From the NCBI GenBank assembly GCA_009780915.1, contig WQZD01000011.1, forward strand, positions 21,044-85,043: a stretch of DNA of 64,000 nt. Direction: 5' to 3'. The notes beneath the pieces are model-generated. The model had not been told where the DNA came from, searched no databases, and saw only the letters and a list, made by a program, of their open reading frames with translations. Positions 33,505 to 41,966 of the stretch are shown here, one piece after another. This stretch comes from Propionibacteriaceae bacterium (GTDB lineage Bacteria > Actinomycetota > Actinomycetes > Propionibacteriales > Propionibacteriaceae). Each line of letters starts with the position of its first letter. Positions within the stretch are counted from its first letter, which is position 1. A program made the position numbers and the translations under genes.

Positions 33505-34476
33505 TCATCCGACGACGGCCTGCGCTGGATTCTCGCCCGTCGGCTTCATGACCTCTTCCCACCACTGGGGTGGCACACAGGACCGGGATATCTGCTCCAA
33601 CAAGGCGATCAGAGGGTACTCCGGGTCGCTCGACATCGCCTCCTCCAGACAGATGTTCATCACGGCGCCTTCCCCCGCGATCCACGCGACCATCCCCGTG
33701 ACGCCGAGGATGGGCGTCCGCAACCCTGTCACCGTCCTCGACAAGACCTCGACCCAGAAGGGCAGACACTCCTTCGCTGTGTGCAGAGTCATCCCCTTCC
33801 AGATCTCGTCTCGCACCAACCCCGAACCGATCGCCACCCCGGCGCACAGGAAGTCCTCGTCGGACACGACCTCCCCAGCCGCCCAGCGTGACATCGCGTC
33901 CTGCACCATCTCGGCCGCGCTGCGAGGATCCTCGTCGCCCACCCGATCCAGGCACGCCATGAAGCAGGTCAGCAAGTCATCTTCCCTGGCCCCGACCGGG
34001 GCCGCCATCGTCTGCGCCAGCGCCGATCGGCTCGCCACCACGGGACCCCCCATGGCGGCGGAGACAGGGCCCGGATCCGGCAGAGGCCTGCCGAGGGTCG
34101 AGCCCGCTTCATCGAGGAAGCACCACTGGCCGTGGGACACCACGATGGCGTCGAGCACCCGTCGGCCCAGTCGGTCGGAGATGTCCTCCAAGACCGAGCG
34201 CGCCTTGGCCCGATCCCCGTAGGCGGCCAGGAAGACGGTCGTGCCGTCCACGGGGTTCCCCCGGGCATCGCACGTCAGCCTCTCAGTCAGCCAGGCGGCA
34301 GCCTGGGGGTCCTCGAAGGCGTCCAGATCTTCATGCGCGGTCACAGCCACCTGACTGTGCCGGACCACGACCGCGACGAGCGCGTCACAGGGGTGGAAGC
34401 CGATCAGATGAGGGATCGCTTCGAGCAGGTGCTCCGGCGACCGTAGTGTGGGAATGGCGGTGGTTGTAGTTCTCAT
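33505..34476 (-). CDS. DUF4192 family protein
   Basis: A 323-aa soluble protein matching DUF4192, widespread in actinobacteria and without known function. Features: LRSPEHLLEAIPHLIGFHPCDALVAV at the N-terminus (the most conserved stretch), VFLAAYGDRAKARSVLEDI, and a central VSHGQWCFLD. No catalytic motif is evident. The DnaA-box pair at 34527-34565 lies 51-89 nt before its ATG, so the gene may answer to DnaA or the replication cycle. Confidence 0.75.
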   Translation of the reverse strand: MRTTTTAIPTLRSPEHLLEAIPHLIGFHPCDALVAVVVRHSQVAVTAHEDLDAFEDPQAAAWLTERLTCDARGNPVDGTTVFLAAYGDRAKARSVLEDISDRLGRRVLDAIVVSHGQWCFLDEAGSTLGRPLPDPGPVSAAMGGPVVASRSALAQTMAAPVGAREDDLLTCFMACLDRVGDEDPRSAAEMVQDAMSRWAAGEVVSDEDFLCAGVAIGSGLVRDEIWKGMTLHTAKECLPFWVEVLSRTVTGLRTPILGVTGMVAWIAGEGAVMNICLEEAMSSDPEYPLIALLEQISRSCVPPQWWEEVMKPTGENPAQAVVG

Positions 34477-34526
34477 GCTGAGACAATGGGCATCCGATCC
34501 CCTGTGTTGCTGGCGGCCGACGAAAA

Positions 34527-34565
34527 TGTGGATAACTTGGCACAGATCGCCCCACCTGTGGACAA
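34527..34565 (+). promoter_or_regulatory. DnaA-box pair upstream of the DUF4192 gene
   Basis: TGTGGATAA (34527-34535) is an exact DnaA box, followed 30 nt later by TGTGGACAA (34557-34565, one change). The first box lies in the same 18-nt sequence as the copy at 29979, in the same orientation and with almost the same spacing. Located in the divergent gap 34477-34646. Confidence 0.55.
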
Positions 34566-34635
34566 CTCGTCCCCGACCCGCGACGGACTCGCCGATCGCC
34601 GCCCGACCAGCCCCACCCCCAAGGCGGAAATCCCG

Positions 34636-34641
34636 TATCCT
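34636..34641 (+). promoter_or_regulatory. -10 element, leaderless promoter of gene at 34647
   Basis: TATCCT, 5 nt before GTG 34647 and 8 nt before ATG 34650. Confidence 0.45.
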
Positions 34642-34646
34642 GGTCA

Positions 34647-35354
34647 GTGATGGCAACTCCTCACACCCCCAGCACCGGCCCGCGCCGGTCGGCCCCTGGA
34701 CCGCAGACCAGTCCCACGGGCGCGCCCCGGCGCGCGTACACGCCCGAGGAGACACAACCCATCATGTCGGGGTACACCTACCAGCCCCACACCGATCAAC
34801 CGACGACCTTCGCCCCCGAGACGTCCGCCCCCTTGGCGCCGATCCAACCGGGCTCAGACTCGATCGACAACTACAAACCCAAGAAACGCATCGGCTGGGT
34901 CATCGTGGTGGCTGTGGTCCTCGTGGCCGGCATCGTCGGCGGGATCGTCCTGAACAACCTCCCCCGCCCCACGGCGTCGCCCACGGCCAGCCAGTCCCCC
35001 GCCGTGTCGTACCCCACCCCGTCGCGCACAGGAGGACAGGCCTTCGAGGACGCGACGGTGTCCGGGTACTGGAAGATCACCAACACGGTGTGGGGCGCCT
35101 CGGGGGTGCAGTTGACCGTCGAGATCACGGTGGACACAGGGCTCTTGCACTACGCGTTCTACGCCTACGCCAACGACGGATCGACCCAGGTCGATCCCGT
35201 CGAGACCGCCCCCACGGCGTTGGTGCCTGGCTTCGCCGCGCCCGGGGACACCATCGTCGGCACGCTCACATTCGAACTCACCCGACAGCCCATGACGCTG
35301 GTCATGGTCTCCGGTAGTCAGACCCAACTATCGGCACTTGCGGTTGAAGGGTGA
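34647..35354 (+). CDS. Single-pass membrane-anchored protein, unknown
   Basis: A 235-aa protein. Residues 1-77 are cytoplasmic, Pro/Thr/Ser-rich and disordered; a KKR stop signal and one helix (IGWVIVVAVVLVAGIVGGIVL) follow at about 80-102; a Pro/Ser linker leads to an extracytoplasmic domain of about 100 residues (YWKITNTVWGASGVQLTVEITVDTG) that could be a DUF4352-like beta sandwich. It resembles the protein at 37119-38594 in layout. It starts with GTG-ATG; either codon can be used. Function not recognised. Confidence 0.65.
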   Translation: MMATPHTPSTGPRRSAPGPQTSPTGAPRRAYTPEETQPIMSGYTYQPHTDQPTTFAPETSAPLAPIQPGSDSIDNYKPKKRIGWVIVVAVVLVAGIVGGIVLNNLPRPTASPTASQSPAVSYPTPSRTGGQAFEDATVSGYWKITNTVWGASGVQLTVEITVDTGLLHYAFYAYANDGSTQVDPVETAPTALVPGFAAPGDTIVGTLTFELTRQPMTLVMVSGSQTQLSALAVEG

Positions 35355-35362
35355 GAAGAAGG

Positions 35363-35392
35363 TAAGATACCGTTACCTACGCAACCGTAGGT
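35363..35392 (+). promoter_or_regulatory. Promoter and palindrome before the acyl-CoA ligase
   Basis: TAAGAT (35363-35368) is a good -10, and ACCTAC-GCAACC-GTAGGT (35375-35392) is a perfect 6-bp-arm palindrome just downstream of it, before the GGGAGG ribosome site. The layout suggests a repressor site of the TetR/FadR sort at the transcription start. Confidence 0.4.
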
Positions 35393-35417
35393 TCTCCGGG
35401 AATGTTGGGAGGCACTC

Positions 35418-37088
35418 ATGAACTATTCATCCTTCTACCAGCCGGGCGTCCCCGCCAAGATCGAGCTGCCCAGGACATCCCTGGTGGAGATGTGCGAGAC
35501 AGCGGTGGCGCAGGCTAAAGACGCGATCGCCCTGGAATTCTTCGGTCGGACCACCACGTACGCCACCCTGGGCGACCAGATCTCCCGGGCAGCCGAAGGA
35601 TTGCGCCGCCTGGGCGTCTCCCGAGGCGACCGCGTGGCAGTCGTCCTCCCGAACTGCCCCCAACACATGGTCGCCTTCTACGCCATCCTGCGCCTCGGCG
35701 CCATCGTCGTGGAACACAACCCCTTGTACACCTCCCGCGAGCTGCGCCACATGTTCGAGGACCACGCCGCCAGGGTCGTCATCGCCTGGGACGTCGCCGT
35801 GGAGAAGCTGCGCGCCCAACCGGGCGACATCGAGCTGGACCACATCATCTCCGTCAACCTCCTCACCGAGTTCCCGCTGAGCAAGCGCCTCGCCTTGAAG
35901 CTTCCGCTGCCGAACCTGAGGGCCACCCGCAAGAAGCTGACGACCAAGGTTCGGCACACCATCGAATGGACCGACCTGCTCGCCCACCACCCCCTGAAGA
36001 AATCCCACCCCAGGCCCAGCGTGAACGACATCGCCATGATCCAGTACACCTCGGGCACGACGGGACTGCCCAAGGGCGCCATCCTCACCCATCTCAACAT
36101 CTATTCCAACGCCCTCCAGGGCGCCGCCTGGATGCCCGACACCCGCACACGCGCAGAGACCTTCTACGCCATCCTGCCCTTCTTCCACGCCTTCGGGACG
36201 ACCATGTTCGTGATCTACGGCATCTTGAAGCAGGCCCACATCGTCCTCTTCCCGACCTTCGACCTGTCGCTGGTCATGGCCGCGGCCAAGAAGAACCCGC
36301 CGACCGTGTTCTGCGCCGTGCCTCCGATCTTCGAAGCCATCGCGATCGCCTCGAAGAAGCGTCGGATCTCCTTCCGCTCCGCGAAGGTGTGCATGTCCGG
36401 CGCCATGTCGCTGCCCCTGTCCACCATCGAGTTGTGGGAGTCCGTCTCGGGGGGACCCCTGGTCGAGGGGTACGGCATGACCGAGGCCTCCCCCGTGGCG
36501 CTGGGGAACCCCTTCCACACGACGCGCCGCCCCGGCACGGTCGGCCTGCCGTTCCCGTCCACCGAGATCAAGGTCGTCGACATCGACGATCCCACCGTGG
36601 AGGTACGCCAAGGCGAGCGCGGAGAATTGCTCGTGCGCGGCCCCCAGGTCTTCAGCGGGTACTGGAACAATCCGGAGGAGACGGCGCGTACCCTCCTGCC
36701 CGGAGGGTGGCTCGCCAGCGGAGACATCGTCGTGCAGGACGAGGACGGCTTCACCACCATCGTCGACCGGAAGAAAGAGCTCATCATCACGTCGGGGTTC
36801 AACGTCGCCCCCACCGAGGTGGAACTCGTCCTCAAATCCCATCCGTCGGTCGCCGACGCGGCCGTGGTGGGGATGCCCAACCAGCACTCCGGCGAGGAAG
36901 TGGTCGCTGCCATCGTGACCCACCCAGGCCACCGGCTCAACACCGACGAGCTCCGCGCCTTCTGCCGGGCCCGTCTGGCCGCGTACAAGGTCCCCCGCAA
37001 GTTCTACCCGGTGGAAGACCTGCCCAAGTCCTTGCTGGGCAAAGTGCTGCGCAACCAGGTACGCGAGGAGTTGGCGCGGCTGAGGTGA
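35418..37088 (+). CDS. fadD: Long-chain-fatty-acid-CoA ligase (AMP-binding enzyme)
   Basis: A 556-aa adenylate-forming enzyme. Core motifs: IQYTSGTTGLPKGAILTHLN (P-loop, about residues 213-232), VEGYGMTEASP, GWLASGDIVVQDEDGFTTIVDRKKELIITSG (A7/A8 hinge) and the C-terminal catalytic Lys in PKSLLGKVLRNQVRE. The sequence is closest in style to FadD-type acyl-CoA synthetases, which activate fatty acids via acyl-AMP. No beta-oxidation genes are adjacent. GGGAGG precedes ATG 35418. Chain length specificity cannot be read from the sequence. Confidence 0.88.
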   Translation: MNYSSFYQPGVPAKIELPRTSLVEMCETAVAQAKDAIALEFFGRTTTYATLGDQISRAAEGLRRLGVSRGDRVAVVLPNCPQHMVAFYAILRLGAIVVEHNPLYTSRELRHMFEDHAARVVIAWDVAVEKLRAQPGDIELDHIISVNLLTEFPLSKRLALKLPLPNLRATRKKLTTKVRHTIEWTDLLAHHPLKKSHPRPSVNDIAMIQYTSGTTGLPKGAILTHLNIYSNALQGAAWMPDTRTRAETFYAILPFFHAFGTTMFVIYGILKQAHIVLFPTFDLSLVMAAAKKNPPTVFCAVPPIFEAIAIASKKRRISFRSAKVCMSGAMSLPLSTIELWESVSGGPLVEGYGMTEASPVALGNPFHTTRRPGTVGLPFPSTEIKVVDIDDPTVEVRQGERGELLVRGPQVFSGYWNNPEETARTLLPGGWLASGDIVVQDEDGFTTIVDRKKELIITSGFNVAPTEVELVLKSHPSVADAAVVGMPNQHSGEEVVAAIVTHPGHRLNTDELRAFCRARLAAYKVPRKFYPVEDLPKSLLGKVLRNQVREELARLR

Positions 37089-37118
37089 CCCCTCAGGCCA
37101 CCGCTCACACGCTAGACC

Positions 37119-38594
37119 TCACAGTCCCAGGCCGACCGTCACCGGCTGGGCCGACCCCACGCCGATCACCAGGACCGACCCCGACACGTTGGACTGGTCC
37201 ACCGCGAAGATGAGCGCTCCTGAGAGCGTGTGCCCGCCGGAGAGGGTGGGCGCCCACAGGGGATTGTCCGAACCGTCGGGCAGCGTGTAGAACATCTCCG
37301 CGCCGGAGTCGGTCTCATAGGTCGTGCCATCGGGGCCCATCAGCATGATGTCGGCGTTGGGGTCCGCGAAACCGATCGTCCCCGAGATCAACGTCATCGT
37401 CACATCGACGATGACGAAGGTCCGCCCGGGGTCAGGCGTGTAGAAACTGGCGATGCTCGTCGCCGTCTGCGCCGGACCCGTGACGGTGTACTCCACCGAG
37501 TCACCGTTGTCTTGCGTGAGAGTCACGGTCTGTCCGATCCCGGCGGTCGTGCCCCCCGTCCCGGGGGCAGTGGGGCCTGCGGTGCTCGACTGCGTGGGCG
37601 CCGCCGAGGAGGTCGGGCGGGGTGTGTAGATCGGGTTCGGCCCCTTGGACGCGGTCGTGGCCGCGGGCTGGGGAGTCCCAGAGGTACGGTTGGTCATCCA
37701 GACGACCCCCACCACGAGCAGAGCCACAACGATGACGCCGACCACGATGCCGACGACCATGCCAGTCTTCTTCTTCTTGGGTGGCCCGCCAGGCGCGGGC
37801 TGCCCCCACCCCGGCGGTGGATAGGACTGGGAGTACATAGGCTGGGGCGCGTACCCCTGTGGGGGGTACGGGGCCGACAGGGGAGGCTGGCCGGGGTACG
37901 CCTGCGTGTCGAAGGGCGTAGCGGCGCCGTACCCCCCGCCAGGGGGCGGGTACGGTTGCCCGGCGCCGGGATAGAGTCCGCCCGTTCCGGGGTACGGCAG
38001 GCCGGGCGCCGGAGGGGCCGAGGGGTATGGCTGGGCGGATGTCGGGGGCGCCGGGGGGTACGGTTGGCCGGATTCCGGGGGCGCCGGGGGGTAGGGTTGA
38101 CCGGTCGCCGAAGGGTACGGTTGACCGGACCCTGGGGGTGCCAGAGGGCCTGGTTGACCAGACTCCGGGGGCGCCGAAGGGCCTGGCGCCTGTTGACCGG
38201 GGTACGAGAAGGACCCCGCCCAGCCGGACCCTGGGTACGCCTGGCCTGGCGCGGGATAGGCGCCATCCATCCCAGCCGGTGGCACAGGCGTCGGCGGCTC
38301 GACAGGTGGCTGTGGCGGCTGCGGCGGCTCGATGGGCGGCTCGACCGGCGGCTGAGGCGGCTCGACCGGCATCTGTGGCGGTGTCACCGGCGGCTGCATC
38401 GGCTCCACAGGGGGCTGAGGCGGCCAAGGTTGCGGTTGCGGCGGCTGCCATGCCGGTGGCTGCGGCGCTGATTCGACCGGTTCGGTTGGCACCGCGTGGC
38501 CCTCGTCGGGCGTCGGGACGTGACCCGCGTCGGGCGCCGATGGTTCGTGCGGCTCTGGTTGAGTTCCGAAGTTCTGACTCCAAGTGTCGTTCAT
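37119..38594 (-). CDS. Proline-rich single-pass membrane protein with DUF4352-like domain
   Basis: A 491-aa protein. The N-terminal 285 residues are extremely Pro/Gly/Gln/Tyr-rich: first PxPP-type runs (QPPVEPP), then repeats of the form ESGQPYPPAPP. A KKKK stop signal and a single helix (GMVVGIVVGVIVVALLVVGVVW) follow, then a Thr/Ser/Pro linker and a C-terminal extracytoplasmic domain of about 130 residues (FVIVDVTMTLISGTIGF) resembling DUF4352/telokin-like domains. The cytoplasmic Pro-rich tail may bind partner proteins. Function unknown. Confidence 0.7.
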   Translation of the reverse strand: MNDTWSQNFGTQPEPHEPSAPDAGHVPTPDEGHAVPTEPVESAPQPPAWQPPQPQPWPPQPPVEPMQPPVTPPQMPVEPPQPPVEPPIEPPQPPQPPVEPPTPVPPAGMDGAYPAPGQAYPGSGWAGSFSYPGQQAPGPSAPPESGQPGPLAPPGSGQPYPSATGQPYPPAPPESGQPYPPAPPTSAQPYPSAPPAPGLPYPGTGGLYPGAGQPYPPPGGGYGAATPFDTQAYPGQPPLSAPYPPQGYAPQPMYSQSYPPPGWGQPAPGGPPKKKKTGMVVGIVVGVIVVALLVVGVVWMTNRTSGTPQPAATTASKGPNPIYTPRPTSSAAPTQSSTAGPTAPGTGGTTAGIGQTVTLTQDNGDSVEYTVTGPAQTATSIASFYTPDPGRTFVIVDVTMTLISGTIGFADPNADIMLMGPDGTTYETDSGAEMFYTLPDGSDNPLWAPTLSGGHTLSGALIFAVDQSNVSGSVLVIGVGSAQPVTVGLGL

Positions 38595-39066
38595 GACGTC
38601 GTCCTCGTCTAGGTATCTTGCCCCTATGGTAGCGCGATCACCTTGCGGGCGGGGGAATGGTCTCACGGTGTGCGACACCTGCGGACGCGCCCGCCGTCGA
38701 CCCCGAATACGACGAGGTGGATCATAGGGACGCAGACACAGGAGCATGGCGTGTGGTGGCGTGATTTTCTGGATCATGGATCCTGATCATGAGTACCGGG
38801 CCGGCCGGCGGGTTGGGGGGAAAGCCCGTCGGCCGACCCTCATGATCCCTAGGGCAATTTTCCTCAGAGGGGGGTAACTGAGTTGCCCTTCGCGTACGAT
38901 CCATCGGACCGTAGGCCCCTCCAGTGGTGGATCCCGCACCGGAGGCGATATGAAGAATCTAGCACCCACAATCGATTGAGTCAAACGTTTTGGGAAAACC
39001 ATTGGGTTATAACAAGCCTTTCGTGTAAATTTGTTTCTGCTATGAATCGCAGCGATAGGGGGTATC
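38595..39066. other. 472-bp gap upstream of the LacI-family gene
   Basis: No gene is supported here. The left part contains short inverted repeats (ATCATGGATCCTGATCATGA near 38773; a GGCCGGCCGGCGGG / CCCGTCGGCC arm pair around 38801-38835) that may end the converging or diverging transcripts. The right part (38955-39060) is clearly AT-richer than the genome and contains AAACGTTT and candidate -10 hexamers (TATAAC at 39008, TAAATT at 39026), so it is the regulatory region of the LacI gene. Confidence 0.5.
38983..38990. promoter_or_regulatory. LacI-type operator core
   Basis: AAACGTTT is a perfect palindrome with the central CG typical of LacI-family operators, 77 nt before the start of the LacI gene in an AT-rich promoter region. 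Consistent with autoregulation. Confidence 0.35.
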
Positions 39067-40164
39067 GTGCTAGCTCGCGTCAACCATCGTCCCACTCAAC
39101 GAGAGATCGCCGCCCAGGTCGGCGTGAGCGTGACGACCGTGTCCCGAATCCTCAACCCATCCGAGCTCCATCCCAACCGCTGGGCCTCGGAACACACGGT
39201 GGCCGCCATCCAAGCGGCGGCGGCCTCGATGGGGTACCGCCACAACGCCCTGGCCGTGTCTCTGCGCACATCACGCACCCAGACCGTCGGCGTCCTCGTC
39301 CCCATGGTGGGGGATTACGTCCTCGCGTCCATCTACTCAGGGATCGACGAGGTCGCCCGCGAGCATGGGATCACCGCATTGACCGCGTCGACCCTGGACG
39401 AGCCCGCCGTGCGTGCAGAACGTACCTTCTCGATGCTGGACCACCTGGTGGACGGCATGATCTTCGCCGACGCCCACCTCGACGAGCACTTCCTCGACTC
39501 CATCGCCGAGCAGGGAGTCGCCTTCACCCTCGTCCATCGCCGGCATGACCGCCACGCGAGCGTCTCGTCCGACGACCTCACCGCCGGACGGCTGGCCGCG
39601 CAGCATTTCATCAGCCTCGGCCGCAAGCGTCTGGCCGTCATCACCGGACGACGCTTCATGTCCACCGGCAGCGACCGTACCCAGGGATTCATCGACGCCG
39701 CCCTGGAGGCTGGCCTCGAGGAGCCGAGGATCATCGAGGCCGGCTTCGACGTCGACGCGGGCCGGGAGGCCGGACTGGCCATCCTGACCACCTCCCCACT
39801 GCCCGACGCCATCTTCGCCATCCATGATCGCGCCGCGTTGGGCGTCATCAGCATCCTCGGCCTGCATGGCGTGATCATCCCGGACGACGTGGCGGTCATC
39901 GGCTTCTACGACACGCCCGTCTCGTTGGCCACCGACCTGACGTCCATCAGCACCCCCCTGCACCAGATGGGTCGGCGGTCCCTGGAACTGCTCTTGGACC
40001 GCCTCAATGGAGAGCCGATCGAGTCCGAGGTCTTCCCGACGACCTTGACCGTCCGCGGCTCCACGGATCCGTCCCACTCAGTGGGAATGAATCTCGCCGC
40101 CTCCAGCGCGAATCCCCTGTCCGGCCAGTGGGCTCGTTTGAAGCGATCCCCGCGGCCGGCCTGA
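39067..40164 (+). CDS. LacI family transcriptional regulator
   Basis: A 365-aa repressor. The N-terminal helix-turn-helix TQREIAAQVGVSVTTVSRILN (residues about 10-30) and hinge region are followed by a periplasmic-binding-protein-like effector domain (TVGVLVPMVGDYVLASIYSGI; DDLTAGRLAAQHFISLG; DAIFAIHDRAALGVI; STPLHQMG). The GTG start follows AGGGGG. The usual target of this family is a sugar transport or catabolic operon, but none is adjacent, so this is an orphan regulator acting elsewhere or on its own promoter. Confidence 0.9.
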   Translation: MLARVNHRPTQREIAAQVGVSVTTVSRILNPSELHPNRWASEHTVAAIQAAAASMGYRHNALAVSLRTSRTQTVGVLVPMVGDYVLASIYSGIDEVAREHGITALTASTLDEPAVRAERTFSMLDHLVDGMIFADAHLDEHFLDSIAEQGVAFTLVHRRHDRHASVSSDDLTAGRLAAQHFISLGRKRLAVITGRRFMSTGSDRTQGFIDAALEAGLEEPRIIEAGFDVDAGREAGLAILTTSPLPDAIFAIHDRAALGVISILGLHGVIIPDDVAVIGFYDTPVSLATDLTSISTPLHQMGRRSLELLLDRLNGEPIESEVFPTTLTVRGSTDPSHSVGMNLAASSANPLSGQWARLKRSPRPA

Positions 40165-40284
40165 CATCACGACCCCGGCGTCGGAGCGACTCCCACCCTG
40201 CGGCACACCTGTTGGACATTGTCTGTCACCATATGCAACAATCGAATTGCACATCAGCAATGAAGCTCAATGCTAGCCATACTT

Positions 40285-40357
40285 CGTCTCGAGATAGTCC
40301 CCTCGAGGCGGACACAGGGTCGCTCCCCTCGCCAGTCGGCGGGAGCGGCCCTTTTCT
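40285..40357 (+). ncRNA. Candidate small RNA or structured 3' end with terminator
   Basis: Two hairpins in tandem: CGTCTCGAG / CTCGAGGCG around an 8-nt C-rich loop (40285-40310), then a 10-bp stem GGTCGCTCCC / GGGAGCGGCC (40318-40350) ending in CTTTTCTTT. It lies 120 nt after the LacI stop, and TTGGAC (40212) is a possible -35. It may be an independent small RNA with a C-rich loop or simply the end of the LacI transcript. Confidence 0.4.
40318..40357 (+). terminator. Intrinsic terminator downstream of the LacI gene
   Basis: Stem GGTCGCTCCC / GGGAGCGGCC with a loop that can pair further (GCC-AGTC-GGC), followed by CTTTTCTTTC. Confidence 0.75.
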
Positions 40358-40456
40358 TTCGGGCATCACGGCCATGGATGCGTGTGCCGGACGTGTCGGG
40401 AGGTCGGGTCGCACGAACAGGCGGACGTGGTCAGTGACCGGCTCTCAGAGGCCGGG

Positions 40457-40789
40457 TCACAGATAGAGCCCGGCATGCCCCTCGTCGAGACGGGTCGTGG
40501 CGACGGCATGGAGGTCGCGTTCGCGCAACAGGATGTACACCTCGGCGTGCAACTCGACTTCCGCCACCTCGTCAGGATCGAAGAGGACCCGGTCCCCATT
40601 CTTCACCGAGCGGACATTCGGCCCGATGGCGACGACGGTCGCCCATGCCAAACGGCGACCCATTTTCACGGTCGCCGGGATGAGGATCCCGCCCCCAGAC
40701 TTGCGTTCCCCCTCGATCTCGGACGAGACCAGGATACGGTCATGCAGCATGTGGATCGGCAGGGGCTCCTCAGTCGTCCTCTTCGCCAT
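40457..40789 (-). CDS. GroES-like co-chaperonin family protein
   Basis: A 110-aa protein of the Cpn10 fold: LHDRILV, GGGILIPATVKMGRRLAWATVVAIGPN, VKNGDRVLFDPDEVAEVELHAEVYILLRERDL. The start of the mobile loop (ERKSGGGILIP) is recognisable. It differs from canonical GroES and has no groEL neighbour, as in the second GroES-like protein of several actinobacteria. Whether it caps GroEL is unknown. ATG 40789 lies 9 nt after the DUF3618 gene, on the same strand. Confidence 0.82.
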   Translation of the reverse strand: MAKRTTEEPLPIHMLHDRILVSSEIEGERKSGGGILIPATVKMGRRLAWATVVAIGPNVRSVKNGDRVLFDPDEVAEVELHAEVYILLRERDLHAVATTRLDEGHAGLYL

Positions 40790-40798
40790 GGTCGCTGG

Positions 40799-41107
40799 TC
40801 ACTTCTTCTTGGTCAGCACAAGGATGGCGACGACGGCGACCGCGGTTCCAGCGGCGACGGCCACCGATCCGATCCTCCACCCCGACTCGTCCTTGAAATA
40901 CTTCTTCACATGGCCGACGGACTCGTGGACGATCCTCTTCCCTTCGTCCACCGCCTCACGCGCCTGTTTCTTGCCTTCGAGGACGGTACGGTGGACGACG
41001 ACCTTGGGATGCACCTGCGTGATCAACTCGGAGAGGTTGTCGGCCAAGCGCTGCCGAGCTTCCGCCAGATCACGCTCGATCTGATCGGGTGTACGTGCAT
41101 CGGCCAT
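40799..41107 (-). CDS. DUF3618 family membrane-anchored protein
   Basis: A 102-aa protein: a charged helical part (RTPDQIERDLAEARQRLADNLSEL, the DUF3618 signature) and one C-terminal helix (VAVAAGTAVAVVAILVL) ending in KKK, so a tail-anchored topology with the bulk in the cytoplasm. Function unknown; commonly near envelope genes in actinobacteria. Cotranscribed with the GroES-like gene. Confidence 0.8.
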   Translation of the reverse strand: MADARTPDQIERDLAEARQRLADNLSELITQVHPKVVVHRTVLEGKKQAREAVDEGKRIVHESVGHVKKYFKDESGWRIGSVAVAAGTAVAVVAILVLTKKK

Positions 41108-41238
41108 GGTTCCTCCTCAAGGGGTCAACAGCACAAGTGTAGCGCCCCCGTGCCCGTCGCTGCTGGGCCATGTGCCGTGCCCCCACCCACCGGCCCAGGG
41201 GCGTCACCCACGCCCGACCGCCGTCGGAGAATGCCTGC

Positions 41239-41244
41239 TATCAT
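41239..41244 (+). promoter_or_regulatory. -10 element, leaderless bcp promoter
   Basis: TATCAT, 6 nt before ATG 41251, with no ribosome site in between. Confidence 0.5.
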
Positions 41245-41250
41245 CGACCT

Positions 41251-41730
41251 ATGGCCACACTCGCACCAGGTGACGCAGCACCTGATTTCCGCTTGCAGGA
41301 CGCCACCCAGGCATGGGTGTCACTGAAAGATTGTGCGTCACGGGCGCTCATCCTCTACTTCTATCCGGCCGCCCTCACTCCTGGATGCACCGTCGAAGCC
41401 CAGGACTTCACCACGGCGACACCGGTCTTCGACGCGGCAGGGTACACGATCATGGGCGTCTCACCGGACGCCCCATCGACGTTGGCGAGGTTCATCGAGC
41501 GACACGACCTCACCCTCAGGCTGCTGTCCGATCCCGACAGGGAGACGCTGAAAGCCTACGGCGCCTGGGGAGACCGGATGTTGTACGGCAAGGTCGTCAC
41601 CGGTGTGATTCGCACCACGTTCGTCATCGACGTCGACGCCCTGGGTCACGGCACGATCCGCGAAGCCCACTACAACGTTCGCGCCACGGGCCACGTCAAG
41701 CGCCTGCGCGCGTCCCTCGGCTTGGACTAA
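41251..41730 (+). CDS. bcp: Thioredoxin-dependent thiol peroxidase (Bcp/PrxQ)
   Basis: A 159-aa peroxiredoxin. YFYPAALTPGCTVEAQDF contains the peroxidatic Cys 46; the resolving Cys five residues later, present in 2-Cys PrxQ, is absent, so it is a 1-Cys type or uses Cys 28. It reduces hydroperoxides using thioredoxin or mycothiol-linked donors. Length and fold (GVSPDAPSTLARFIERHDL; LLSDPDRETLKAYGAWG) are typical. Confidence 0.92.
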   Translation: MATLAPGDAAPDFRLQDATQAWVSLKDCASRALILYFYPAALTPGCTVEAQDFTTATPVFDAAGYTIMGVSPDAPSTLARFIERHDLTLRLLSDPDRETLKAYGAWGDRMLYGKVVTGVIRTTFVIDVDALGHGTIREAHYNVRATGHVKRLRASLGLD

Positions 41731-41774
41731 GACGCATCCCTGACAAGAAGGTGTCGAGGGAGCGAAGCGACCGA

Positions 41775-41857
41775 GTACCGGAGAAGAGACTTGAACTCTC
41801 ACCCCTCACGGGACAGGAACCTAAATCCTGCGTGTCTGCCAATTCCACCACTCCGGC
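41775..41857 (-). tRNA. tRNA-Leu (anticodon UAG)
   Basis: An 83-nt cloverleaf on the minus strand: acceptor GCCGGAG / CTCCGGT (G-U at position 1-72), D-arm GTGG...CAC, anticodon stem CAGGA / TCCTG with loop TTTAGGT, long variable arm CCCGTGAGGG, T-arm GAGAG-TTCAAGT-CTCTT. It reads CUA/CUN leucine codons. The CCA end is not encoded. Confidence 0.95.
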
Positions 41858-41966
41858 TGGGTCGCCCATCGCACAGTTTCCAGCGGGACAGACAGGCGTG
41901 TGTGGACACGTCCCATCGTCCCCATCGGGAAACGAGCACACCCAGGATATACGACCAGCCGGTCAG

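Noticed and set aside
29979..34565. Replication origin suggested by DnaA boxes
   Set aside because: Only two pairs of boxes, 4.5 kb apart, with no dnaA, dnaN or AT-rich unwinding region.
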